Below, piece by piece: positions 18,436 to 26,098 of a DNA stretch of 64,000 nt. Positions within the stretch are counted from its first letter, which is position 1. Each line of letters opens with the position of its first letter. This stretch comes from Micromonospora nigra (GTDB lineage Bacteria > Actinomycetota > Actinomycetes > Mycobacteriales > Micromonosporaceae). The position numbers were made by a program, and so were the translations under genes. Under the pieces are notes generated by a model, which was given only the letters and a program-made list of their open reading frames with translations, was not told where the DNA came from and did not search any database. The stretch spans positions 1,488,001 through 1,552,000 of the forward strand of contig NZ_FMHT01000003.1 in assembly GCF_900091585.1 (NCBI RefSeq), read 5' to 3'.

Positions 18436-19452
18436 ATGAACCTCCGCCCGACCCCTCGCGCCCTGGCCACCGCCTCCGCCGCCCTGCTCGCCCTGGGCGG
18501 CGTCGCCGCCTGCTCGACCGAGGACGCCCCGGCCGGGGCCGACCCGCAGCGCATCGACGTGGTGGCCGCCTTCTACCCGCTCCAGTTCGTCACCGAGCGG
18601 GTCGGCGGCGACGCGGTGACGGTGACCAACCTCGCCAAGCCCGGCGCGGAACCGCACGACCTGGAGCTGAACCCCGGCCAGGTCGGCCAGATCAGCGAGG
18701 CCGAGCTGATCGTCTTCCTGGACGGCTTCCAGCCGGCGGTCGACGAGGCCATCGAGCAGAACGGCGGCGACCGGGCCTTCGACGTGGCCACGGTCCAGCC
18801 GCTGCTCGACGCGGCAGCCGGCGGCCACGACCACGGCGCTGAGGACGAGCACGGCCACGACGGCGAGGGCGAGCACGCCGAGGACGAGCACGCCGAGGCG
18901 GAGAAGCCGGGCGAGCACGCCGAGGAGTCCGGCGGCAAGGACCCGCACGTCTGGCTCGACCCGACCCGGCTGGCCACCATCGGCGACAAGCTCGCCGAGC
19001 GGCTCGGTGCCGTCGACCCGGACCGCGCCGGCGAGTACACCGAGCGGGCGAAGGCCCTGCGCACCGAGCTGGAGAAGCTCGACACCGAGTTCACCGAGGG
19101 CCTCAAGACCTGCCAGCGGCGGGAGATCGTGGTCAGCCACACCGCGTTCGGCTACCTCGCCCAGAAATACCAGCTGGAGCAGATCGGCATCACCGGCCTG
19201 ACCCCCGAGAACGAGCCGTCGCCGCAGCGGCTGGCCGAGGTCGCCGAGGAGGCCCGTGAACACAAGGCCACCACGATCTTCTTCGAGACCCTCGTCAGCC
19301 CGAAGGTCGCCGAGACGATCGCCGAGGAGGTCGGCGCGCAGACCGCGGTGCTCGACCCGCTCGAGGGCCTGTCCGCCGACGGCGGCGGCGACTACCTTTC
19401 GGTGATGCGCACCAACCTGCAGAACCTGAGGACGGCGTTGAGCTGCTCGTGA
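18436..19452 (+). CDS. znuA: Zinc ABC transporter, substrate-binding lipoprotein
   Basis: 338 residues. Lipoprotein signal with lipobox ALGGVAAC (C26 acylated). The cluster A-I metal-binding fold is recognised from VVAAFYPLQFVTERVGGD, the first metal His in KPGAEPHDLELNP, then PHVWLDPTRL, VVSHTAFGYLA and the final segment VLDPLEGL. A long His/Asp/Glu-rich loop (about residues 133-168, HDHGAEDEHGHDGEGEH and on) is the mark of zinc rather than manganese carriers. The ATG at 18436 follows GGAAGG. A Zur box lies directly upstream, so low zinc should induce the operon. Confidence 0.95.
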   Translation: MNLRPTPRALATASAALLALGGVAACSTEDAPAGADPQRIDVVAAFYPLQFVTERVGGDAVTVTNLAKPGAEPHDLELNPGQVGQISEAELIVFLDGFQPAVDEAIEQNGGDRAFDVATVQPLLDAAAGGHDHGAEDEHGHDGEGEHAEDEHAEAEKPGEHAEESGGKDPHVWLDPTRLATIGDKLAERLGAVDPDRAGEYTERAKALRTELEKLDTEFTEGLKTCQRREIVVSHTAFGYLAQKYQLEQIGITGLTPENEPSPQRLAEVAEEAREHKATTIFFETLVSPKVAETIAEEVGAQTAVLDPLEGLSADGGGDYLSVMRTNLQNLRTALSCS

Positions 19453-20213
19453 CAACCCCTGTCATCACCGTCACGCACGGGGTGGTCGGCTACGACGGCC
19501 GCCCCGTGCTGCGTGACGTGTCCCTGACCGTGACCGCCGGTGAGGTCGTCGCGGTGCTCGGCGCCAACGGCTCCGGCAAGTCCACCCTGATCCGCGCCGC
19601 GCTCGGGCTGGTCCCGCTCACCGCCGGCGCCGTCGCCCTCTTCGAGCGCCCGTTGCGGCGGTTCCGCCAGTGGCACCGCATCGGGTATGTCCCGCAGCGG
19701 CTCGGCGCGGGCGGCGGCGTACCGGCCACGGTGTCCGAGGTCGTGGCGTCGGGCCGGCTGGCCCGCCGCGGTGTGCTGCGCCCGCCGGGCCGCGCCGACC
19801 GGGAGGCGGTCGCCGAGGCACTGCGCGCGGTGGGGCTCGCCGACCGCGCGAAGGACCCGGTGTCCACCCTGTCCGGCGGCCAGCAGCAGCGCACCCTCAT
19901 CGCCCGCGCGCTCGCCGGCCAGCCGGAACTGCTGGTGCTCGACGAGCCGACCGCCGGGGTGGACGCCGCCAGCCAGGAGGCGTTCGCCGGGGCGCTGCGC
20001 GGCTTCGTCGACGGCGGCGGGACGGTGCTGCTGGTCGCCCACGAGCTGGGGCCGCTGCGTCCGCTGATCAGTCGGGCCGTGGTGGTGCACGGGGGCGGCA
20101 TCGCCCACGACGGCGCGGTGCCCGAACCGGCGGGCCACCACGCGGCGCCCGACCACGACCACGTGCACCCGCACGGCCCCGAGGAGCCCGCCGGGCTGTG
20201 GAGTGCCCCGTGA
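19449..20213 (+). CDS. znuC: Zinc ABC transporter, ATP-binding protein
   Basis: 254-residue ABC ATPase that energises zinc import. Walker A GANGSGKST, Q-loop VPQRLG, signature LSGGQQQR, Walker B ELLVLDEPTAGVD and the switch His in LLVAHEL are intact. The C-terminal tail is His/Asp-rich (GHHAAPDHDHVHPHG), which may bind zinc at the cytoplasmic face. The GTG start overlaps the znuA stop and the stop overlaps the znuB start (both GTGA), so the importer genes are translationally coupled. Confidence 0.95.
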   Translation: MTTPVITVTHGVVGYDGRPVLRDVSLTVTAGEVVAVLGANGSGKSTLIRAALGLVPLTAGAVALFERPLRRFRQWHRIGYVPQRLGAGGGVPATVSEVVASGRLARRGVLRPPGRADREAVAEALRAVGLADRAKDPVSTLSGGQQQRTLIARALAGQPELLVLDEPTAGVDAASQEAFAGALRGFVDGGGTVLLVAHELGPLRPLISRAVVVHGGGIAHDGAVPEPAGHHAAPDHDHVHPHGPEEPAGLWSAP

Positions 20214-21082
20214 GCCTGTTCCAGTACGAGTTCATGCTGCGCGCCCTGGTCGGCGCGCTGATCATCGGCCTGGCCGCACCGGCCCTCGGCATCTATCTGG
20301 TGCAGCGGCGGCTGGCCCTGATCGGCGACGGGATCGGCCACGTCGCGCTGACCGGCGTCGGCGCCGGCCTGCTGTTCAACCAGTCCCCCGTGCTGATGGC
20401 GGTGGCGGCGGCCACGGTCGGCGCGGTCGCCATCGAGCTGATCCGCGAGCGCGGACGCACCTCCGGCGACCTGGCGCTGGCGCTGCTGTTCTACGGGGGC
20501 ATCGCCGGTGGGGTGGTGCTCGTCGGGCTCTCCGACAGCAGCAACTCCAACCTCAACGCCTACCTGTTCGGGGCCCTGACCACCACCTCCCGCCAGGACC
20601 TGACCACCATCGCGGTGCTGGGGGTGGCGGTGCTGGTGGCCATGCTCGCGCTGCGCCCGGCGCTGTTCGCGATCTGCCACGACGAGGAGTACGCCCGCGT
20701 CTCCGGCCTGCCGGTACGCGCCCTCAACCTGCTGCTCGCGGTCACCACCGCGGTCACGGTGACCATCGCCATGCGGGCGGTCGGCGTCCTGCTGATCAGC
20801 GCGCTGATGGTGGTGCCGGTCGCCACCGCCCAGCAGGTCACCAGGGGGTTCCGCAGCACGATGACCGCCGCGATGGCGCTCGGCCTGTTCGCCGCGGGCG
20901 CGGGGATCTGGGTGGCGGCGGTCGCCGACACCGCCCCCGGTGCCTCGGTGGTGGTGCTCGCCATCGCCGGTTTCCTGGTCGTGGCGGTGCTCGGGGCGCT
21001 GTGGCGGGGGCTGCGCCGGCAGCCCGCGCCGGCCCCCGTCGTGGCGGAGGAACCGCCCGAGGTGGTGCTGCACCGATCCTGA
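20210..21082 (+). CDS. znuB: Zinc ABC transporter, permease
   Basis: 290-residue ABC-3 family permease with about eight hydrophobic segments. Typical features are FMLRALVGALIIGLAAPALGIYLVQRRLALIGDGIGH, the LNAYLFGALTTTSRQDL loop, and HDEEYARVSGLPVRALN, where the ATPase coupling helix lies. The GTG at 20210 overlaps the znuC stop. It forms the membrane channel for zinc delivered by ZnuA. Followed after 37 bases by the arsR-type regulator gene on the same strand. Confidence 0.94.
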   Translation: MSLFQYEFMLRALVGALIIGLAAPALGIYLVQRRLALIGDGIGHVALTGVGAGLLFNQSPVLMAVAAATVGAVAIELIRERGRTSGDLALALLFYGGIAGGVVLVGLSDSSNSNLNAYLFGALTTTSRQDLTTIAVLGVAVLVAMLALRPALFAICHDEEYARVSGLPVRALNLLLAVTTAVTVTIAMRAVGVLLISALMVVPVATAQQVTRGFRSTMTAAMALGLFAAGAGIWVAAVADTAPGASVVVLAIAGFLVVAVLGALWRGLRRQPAPAPVVAEEPPEVVLHRS

Positions 21083-21119
21083 CCGGCGGCTCGGCCGTGG
21101 GATTGGTTACCGTTGCGGG

Positions 21120-21419
21120 GTGACCATCGGATCCGGCTACGACGCCTACGAGGGTGCCAGCGAGCTTCTGCGCGCCCTGTCGGCACCGATCCGGCTGGCC
21201 ATCGTCAGCGAGCTCGCCGAGGGTGAGCGCTGTGTGCACGAGCTGGTCGAGAAGCTCGGCGCGGCGCAACCGCTGGTCTCCCAGCACCTGCGGGTGCTGC
21301 GGGGCGCGGGCGTGGTACGCGGCTCCCGACGGGGCCGCGAGATCGCGTACGCCCTGGTGGACGAGCACGTCGCGCACATCGTGGCCGACGCGGTCAGCCA
21401 CGCCGGGGAGGCGTCATGA
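21120..21419 (+). CDS. ArsR/SmtB-family zinc-sensing repressor
   Basis: 99-residue winged-helix repressor. The DNA-recognition helix lies in AAQPLVSQHLRVLRGAGVVRGSRRGREIAYAL. The last helix reads DEHVAHIVADAVSHAGE, which exactly fits the alpha-5 metal site D-x-H-x10-H-x2-E of SmtB-type zinc sensors. Such proteins release DNA when zinc binds. In Mycobacterium the smtB-zur pair controls zinc efflux and uptake; here the pair is joined to the importer genes. The GTG at 21120 has GCGGGG just upstream. The stop overlaps the zur start (ATGA). Confidence 0.9.
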   Translation: MTIGSGYDAYEGASELLRALSAPIRLAIVSELAEGERCVHELVEKLGAAQPLVSQHLRVLRGAGVVRGSRRGREIAYALVDEHVAHIVADAVSHAGEAS

Positions 21420-21814
21420 GTGAGGGCGGAACGGCGGTCCGCAACACCCGTCAACGGTCGGCGGTCAGCGCTCTGCTGGCCGAGGTGGAGGGCTTCCACA
21501 GCGCACAGGACCTGCACGCGATGCTGCGGGACCGGGGCGAGCGGGTCGGCCTGACCACCGTCTACCGCACCCTGCAGAACCTCGCGGACGCGGGCGAGAT
21601 CGACGTGATGCGTCCGCCCGGCGGTGAGCATCTCTACCGGCGGTGCAGCGAGGGGCACCACCACCATCTGGTCTGCCGCTCCTGCGGGCGGACGGTGGAG
21701 GTGGCGGGGCCGACCGTGGAGAGCTGGGCCGAACGGGTGGCCGCCGAGCACGGCTTCACCGACGTCAGCCACACCCTGGAGATCTTCGGCACCTGCCCGA
21801 CCTGCGCCCGCTGA
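21416..21814 (+). CDS. zur: Fur-family zinc uptake regulator
   Basis: 132 residues. N-terminal winged helix (TRQRSAVSALLAEVEGFHSAQDLHAMLRDRG, then GLTTVYRTLQNLADAGEID) and C-terminal dimer domain with the regulatory metal His cluster EGHHHHLVCRSCGRTVEV and the structural zinc pairs CRSC and CPTC. With zinc bound it should repress the Zur box at 18402-18414, closing a feedback loop on its own operon. Overlap with the arsR-type gene couples the two sensors, which respond in opposite directions: Zur binds DNA with zinc, SmtB-type proteins leave DNA with zinc. Confidence 0.95.
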   Translation: MSEGGTAVRNTRQRSAVSALLAEVEGFHSAQDLHAMLRDRGERVGLTTVYRTLQNLADAGEIDVMRPPGGEHLYRRCSEGHHHHLVCRSCGRTVEVAGPTVESWAERVAAEHGFTDVSHTLEIFGTCPTCAR

Positions 21815-21863
21815 CCGGTCGGCGGGGTGCCCCGGGGGCCCGGTCCGTGGCACGCTGTGCGGC

Positions 21864-22475
21864 GTGAGGATCTACGCTGATCGTTTCCCGGTCGCCGTCC
21901 GCCAGGTGGTCACCGACCTGCTCGTCGTCGCCTGGGTCTATGCGGCGGTGCGCGGCGCGATGTGGCTGCACGACCTGGTGCGACGGCTGGCCGTACCCGG
22001 GGAGAAGCTGGAGTCGGCCGGCGGCGGACTGGCCGACAACCTGGGCGAGGCCGGCGGCAAGGTCGGCCGGGTGCCGCTGGTCGGCGACGAGCTGACCGCG
22101 CCGTTCGAGCGGGCCGCCGAGGCCGCCCGCTCGCTGGCGGAGGCGGGGCGCGACCAGCAGGAACTGGTCGACCAGTTGGCCCTGGCGCTGGCCGTGGCCG
22201 TGCTGGTGTTCCCGCTCGGGCTGGTGCTGTTCGGCTGGCTGCCGCTGCGGGTGCGCTGGATGCGCCGGGCCGGGGCGGCGGCGACCCTGGCCGCCGCACC
22301 CGGCGGCCGGGACCTGCTCGCCCTGCGGGCGCTGGCCGGTCAGCCGCTGGGCCACCTGACCCGGATCGCCCCGGACGTGGCGGAGGCGTGGCGTCGGGGC
22401 GACGACGACACGGTCGACGCCCTGGCCGCCCTGGAGCTGCGCCGCCTCGGCCTGCGCCCCCCGCGCCCACGCTGA
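21864..22475 (+). CDS. Two-helix membrane protein of unknown function
   Basis: 203 residues from a GTG at 21864. One hydrophobic segment lies near residues 10-30 (VAVRQVVTDLLVVAWVYAAVRG) and another near 103-125 (LALALAVAVLVFPLGLVLFGW), with an amphipathic Glu/Gly-rich stretch between. The C-terminal 75 residues are cytoplasmic and Arg/Leu-rich (HLTRIAPDVAEAWRRGDDD). It resembles hypothetical membrane proteins found after zur in related genomes, but I know no function. Its 49-base distance from zur allows co-transcription. A long hairpin follows the stop. Confidence 0.72.
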   Translation: MRIYADRFPVAVRQVVTDLLVVAWVYAAVRGAMWLHDLVRRLAVPGEKLESAGGGLADNLGEAGGKVGRVPLVGDELTAPFERAAEAARSLAEAGRDQQELVDQLALALAVAVLVFPLGLVLFGWLPLRVRWMRRAGAAATLAAAPGGRDLLALRALAGQPLGHLTRIAPDVAEAWRRGDDDTVDALAALELRRLGLRPPRPR

Positions 22476-22478
22476 ACC

Positions 22479-22546
22479 CCGCCCGCCGGCCCGGGTGACC
22501 GCTGCCCCGGCGACCGGAGCTCCGGCACCCTCGGGCCGGCGGGCGG
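22479..22546. terminator. Bidirectional hairpin between convergent genes
   Basis: 15-bp perfect arms (22479-22493 with 22532-22546) enclose 38 bases that include the smaller palindrome CCGGAGCTCCGG. It lies between the convergent membrane protein and acyl-CoA dehydrogenase genes. Confidence 0.7.
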
Positions 22547-22554
22547 TGGCGGGG

Positions 22555-24564
22555 TCAGGGGATCGGGGGGATGCGGCGGCGGACGTCGCGGGCCGTGGAC
22601 TCGCCGGGGGTCCAGCGGGCCACCCAGGGCAGGTCGGCCGGCGGGGTGATCACGTCCTCCTCCAGCGACGCGTACCGGCCGGCGAGGATCCGCCGCGCCG
22701 CGACCACGTCGACGGAGTCGGTGTTCTCCCACAGGGCGGTGAACAGGGCAGCAACCCGCACCCGCGCCTGCCGGCAGAACAGGTCGGCCAGCTCCACCCC
22801 CTCGGGGCGGGTCTCCCGCTCCGCGCGGGCCCGAACGCAGACCGCGCTCATCGCGAACAGCTCCGCGCCGATGTCCACCACCCGGCCCAGGAACGCCTGC
22901 CTGCGTTCCATCTTCCCCTGCCAGCGGGACATCGCGTAGAAGGTGGACCGGGCCAGCTTCCGCGAGGCGCGCTCGACGTGGCGCAGGTGTCCGGCGAGGG
23001 GGCCGAACTCGGCGTACGCCGTGGGACGCTGGCCCGCTCCGACCGCGAGGGTGGGCAGCCACCGGGCGTAGAACGCGCCTGCCCGCGCCCCGGCCCTCGC
23101 CTTGCGGCCCAGACCGGCGTCCGGGTCGATGATGTCGCCGGCCACGGACAGGTGCGCGTCGACCGCCTCCCGGGCGATCAGCAGGTGCATGATCTCTGTC
23201 GAGCCCTCGAAGATGCGATTGATCCGCAGGTCACGCAGCATCTGCTCGACGGCGGCGGGCCGTTCGCCCCGGGCAGCCAGGGAGTCGGCCGTCTCGTAAC
23301 CCCGACCGCCACGGATCTGGACCAGCTCGTCGGCGACGCGCCAGGCCATCTCGCTGGCGTAGAGCTTGACCAGCGCCGCCTCGATCCGGATGTCGTTTCG
23401 GTCGTCGTCGGCCAGCAGGCAGCACAGGTCGAGCATGGTCTCCATGCCGTACGTGGTCGCCGCGATGAACGACAGCTTCTGCGCCACGGCCTCGTGCTCG
23501 CCGACCGGCCGGCCCCACTGCACCCGGTCCGCGGCCCACTCCCGGGCCACGTTGAGCGCCCACTTGCCGGCGCCGACACACATGGCGGGCAGCGACAGGC
23601 GGCCGGTGTTCAACGTGGTCAGGGCGATCTTCAGCCCCTTGCCCTCGCCGCCGATGACGTTCTCCTTCGGCACGAACACGTCGTGGAAGCGGGTGAGGCT
23701 GTTCTCCAGGCCGCGCAGTCCGAGGAAGGCGTTGCGCCGCTCGACGGTGATGCCCTCGGCGTCGCCCTCGACGACGAACGCCGTGATGCCGCCGCGTCGG
23801 CCGTCGGCGGCCGGCACCCGGGCCATCACCACGAGCAGGGTGGCGATGGTGCCGTTGGTGGCCCAGAGTTTCACGCCGTTGAGCCGGTAGCCGCTGCCGT
23901 CGGGGGTCGGCTCGGCGGTGGTGGCCAACCGGGCCGGGTCGGAGCCCACGTCCGGCTCGGTGAGCAGGAAGGCGGAGACCTCCCCGGCGGCCAGGCGGGG
24001 CAGGAACCGGTCCTTCTGCTCGGGGGTGCCGAACATCTTCAACGGCTGCGGGACGCCGATCGACTGGTGCGCCGACAGCAGCGCGCCGAGGGCGGGACTG
24101 ACCGATCCGGCCAGCATCAGCGCCCGGCAGTAGTGCAGGTTGCTCAGGCCGAGCCCGCCGTGGGCGCGGTCGATCTTCATGCCGAACGCGCCGAGCCGGG
24201 CCAGCCCGTGGAACACCTCGTCGGGGATGTGGGCGTCGCGTTCGATCGCGGCGCCGTCCACCTCCGTCGCGCAGAACTCCCGCAGCCGGCCGAGGAAGTC
24301 CTCGGCCCGGGCGGTGTCGGCCGGGTCCGGACGCGGCCAGGGGTCGATCAGGTCGACGCGGAGCCGACCGAGGAAGAGTTCCCGGCCGAAGCTCGGTCGG
24401 TCCCAGGCGGATTCGCGGGCCGCCTCGGCGACCCGGCGGGCCTCCTTCTCGGACACCTGGCCCGCCTCGCCGGGCAGGGGCCCGGCTCCGTCGGAGGTGG
24501 ATGGAGTGTGCTCTGTCGTGGTCACGGCTGCCCCCTCGAACCTCGGTTCGGTGTGCTGCGTCAT
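22555..24564 (-). CDS. Long acyl-CoA dehydrogenase (VLCAD/ACAD9-like)
   Basis: 669-residue flavoprotein that introduces the first double bond in fatty acyl-CoA beta-oxidation. The length exceeds the usual ~390 because of an N-terminal extension of ~90 residues and a C-terminal helical domain of ~180 residues, as in VLCAD-type enzymes. FAD and substrate signatures are AFLLTEPDVGSDPARL, KLWATNGTIATLLVVMA, LGLRGLENSLTRFHDV, QIRGGRGYETADSL and RIFEGSTEIMHLL, where the Glu matches the catalytic base of the family. The ATG at 24564 is preceded by the palindrome at 24581-24613. No beta-oxidation partner lies beside it; an enoyl-CoA hydratase lies 24 kb away. Confidence 0.93.
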   Translation of the reverse strand: MTQHTEPRFEGAAVTTTEHTPSTSDGAGPLPGEAGQVSEKEARRVAEAARESAWDRPSFGRELFLGRLRVDLIDPWPRPDPADTARAEDFLGRLREFCATEVDGAAIERDAHIPDEVFHGLARLGAFGMKIDRAHGGLGLSNLHYCRALMLAGSVSPALGALLSAHQSIGVPQPLKMFGTPEQKDRFLPRLAAGEVSAFLLTEPDVGSDPARLATTAEPTPDGSGYRLNGVKLWATNGTIATLLVVMARVPAADGRRGGITAFVVEGDAEGITVERRNAFLGLRGLENSLTRFHDVFVPKENVIGGEGKGLKIALTTLNTGRLSLPAMCVGAGKWALNVAREWAADRVQWGRPVGEHEAVAQKLSFIAATTYGMETMLDLCCLLADDDRNDIRIEAALVKLYASEMAWRVADELVQIRGGRGYETADSLAARGERPAAVEQMLRDLRINRIFEGSTEIMHLLIAREAVDAHLSVAGDIIDPDAGLGRKARAGARAGAFYARWLPTLAVGAGQRPTAYAEFGPLAGHLRHVERASRKLARSTFYAMSRWQGKMERRQAFLGRVVDIGAELFAMSAVCVRARAERETRPEGVELADLFCRQARVRVAALFTALWENTDSVDVVAARRILAGRYASLEEDVITPPADLPWVARWTPGESTARDVRRRIPPIP

Positions 24565-24580
24565 GTGCTCGACGAACGTG

Positions 24581-24613
24581 ACGCTACCCCCGGGTGTTAC
24601 CCAGGGGTAGCGT
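24581..24613. promoter_or_regulatory. Long palindrome upstream of the acyl-CoA dehydrogenase
   Basis: ACGCTACCCC pairs with GGGGTAGCGT (10 bp), and inside it, after one mismatch, GGGT pairs with ACCC around a 3-base loop, so nearly all 33 bases are palindromic. It ends 16 bases before the ATG of the dehydrogenase and lies 28 bases after the stop of the DUF6328 gene. It could be a repressor operator (TetR-type regulators of fatty acid genes use such sites) or a terminator of the upstream gene. Confidence 0.6.
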
Positions 24614-24641
24614 CGCGCAAATATCGAGGGATATCGAGGCG

Positions 24642-25136
24642 TCAGGCGATCCGGTCGTCGTCCTCGTCGTCGTCCTCGTCGTCGTCACCCCAGTTGCGCC
24701 GGGAGAACGGCAGCACGGCCCAGAACGTCAGGAACCACAGGGCCGTGATCGCGCTGAGCACGAAGGCGACCGGCCGGTCGAGCACGAAGTCGGTGACCAG
24801 CAGCACCGCGCTGACCATCGAGATCAGCATCAGGGCCAGCCCGCCGCTGGCCATCCGGTGCGCGAAGCGCACCAGTTCCGGCTTGCGCCCCTGCCGGAAC
24901 AGCGCCCGGTGGAACGCCACCGGAGAGATGATCATCGCGGTGGCACCGGCCGCGGCCAGCAGGGCCACGATGTAGACGTCCTTCTGGAACTGCGTCGTCC
25001 GCTCGAAGCCGGCACTGAAGGGCAGAGTGAGCAGGAACGCGAAGAGGATCTGCACGCCGGTCTGCGCGACCCGCAGCTCCTGCAACAGATCGGTGAAGTT
25101 GCGCTGCCAGCGCTGCTTCTCGGTTTCCTTCGACAC
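24642..25136 (-). CDS. DUF6328-family membrane protein with acidic tail
   Basis: 164 residues from a GTG at 25136 with GGAGG six bases upstream. A charged N-terminus (SKETEKQRWQRNFTDLLQELRVAQTGVQILFAF) leads into four hydrophobic segments, near residues 28-45, 53-75, 93-117 and 122-143. FQKDVYIVALLAAAGATAMIISPVAFHRALFRQGRK is characteristic of the DUF6328 family. The protein ends in an almost pure Asp/Glu tail (DDDEDDDEDDD). The family's function is not known. Same strand as the acyl-CoA dehydrogenase gene, separated from it by a palindrome. Confidence 0.8.
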   Translation of the reverse strand: MSKETEKQRWQRNFTDLLQELRVAQTGVQILFAFLLTLPFSAGFERTTQFQKDVYIVALLAAAGATAMIISPVAFHRALFRQGRKPELVRFAHRMASGGLALMLISMVSAVLLVTDFVLDRPVAFVLSAITALWFLTFWAVLPFSRRNWGDDDEDDDEDDDRIA

Positions 25137-25203
25137 GGGCGACCTCCGGTGAGCGTACCCCCGGCGGTGTGCGACACGCCGGCGGAACGCTTGTGCCCCA
25201 ACG

Positions 25204-25224
25204 GAAGCGGCATGAAACCGCTTC
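25204..25224 (-). terminator. Short hairpin after the alpha/beta hydrolase gene
   Basis: GAAGCGG pairs with CCGCTTC around a 7-base loop, 18 bases beyond the hydrolase stop codon on the minus strand. Confidence 0.5.
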
Positions 25225-25241
25225 GCCAACCGGGCGGCGGG

Positions 25242-26066
25242 TCAGGCCCGCACCCGGGCCAGGATCGCCTCCGCCAGCGCCGCCGGCGCCTCGTCGGGGA
25301 TCCAGTGGGTCACCCCGGGCAGCACCACGAAGCGGTAGTCGCCGGGCACGTGCGCGGCGCACGCCTCGGCAGCGGTGCGGCCGATCGCGAAGTCCCGGTC
25401 GCTCCAGACGTACGTGGTCGGCACCGGCACCGGCCCGGTGGTGGCCATGTCCCTCCGGGACATGGCCCGGTACCAGTTCAGCGCGGCGGTCAACGCGCCC
25501 GGCTCGCGCATCGGATCCGCGTACGCCGCCACCCTCGCCCGGCCGCCCACCCCGCGCAGCAACCGGCGCAGGCCGAACCCCTTCAGCGCCAGCAGCGCCC
25601 GCTCCGCCCGGCCCGTCTGACGGAACAGCACCATGTACGCCGAGCGCGCCTTCTGCCGCGTGTCGGTGGTCAGCGCGTGCGCCATGGCGGCCGGGTGCGG
25701 CACCGACACGGCGGTCAGTGTGCGGACCCGGTCCGTGTGCCCGGCGGCCAGCTTCCAGGCGACCACCGCACCCCAGTCGTGACCGACCACGTGCGCGGCC
25801 TCGACGCCGAGGGCGTCCAGCACGGCCACCGCGTCGGCGACCAGCTCCGGCATCCGGTACGCCTTGACCGCAGCCGGCCGGGCCCCGGGCGAGTATCCCC
25901 GCTGGTCCAGCGCGTACGTGCGCAGTCCGGCGGCGTGCAGGGCGGGCACCACGTCGTCCCACTCGCCGGAGTGCTGCGGGAAGCCGTGCAGCAGCAGGAC
26001 GGGCTCACCGCCCTCCGGACCGCCGACGCGTACCTCGAACTCCAAGCCCCTGGCTGCGATTCGCAT
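25242..26066 (-). CDS. Alpha/beta hydrolase, epoxide-hydrolase-like
   Basis: 274 residues from the ATG at 26066. The oxyanion motif HGFP follows a strand (VLLLHGFPQHSGEWDDVVPAL), the nucleophile elbow is GHDWG with Asp as nucleophile, the acid lies in VWSDRDFAIG and the His base in GVTHWIPDEAP. An Asp rather than Ser nucleophile and the HGFP motif favour epoxide hydrolase or haloalkane dehalogenase chemistry over esterase activity; the cap region (residues ~135-200) is helical. Substrate unknown. Upstream by 32 bases on the same strand lies the YcgQ/YraQ pair, which may be co-transcribed. Confidence 0.88.
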   Translation of the reverse strand: MRIAARGLEFEVRVGGPEGGEPVLLLHGFPQHSGEWDDVVPALHAAGLRTYALDQRGYSPGARPAAVKAYRMPELVADAVAVLDALGVEAAHVVGHDWGAVVAWKLAAGHTDRVRTLTAVSVPHPAAMAHALTTDTRQKARSAYMVLFRQTGRAERALLALKGFGLRRLLRGVGGRARVAAYADPMREPGALTAALNWYRAMSRRDMATTGPVPVPTTYVWSDRDFAIGRTAAEACAAHVPGDYRFVVLPGVTHWIPDEAPAALAEAILARVRA

Positions 26067-26098
26067 GATCGGCACCCTACCCGCGGGCCGCCCCGGGG

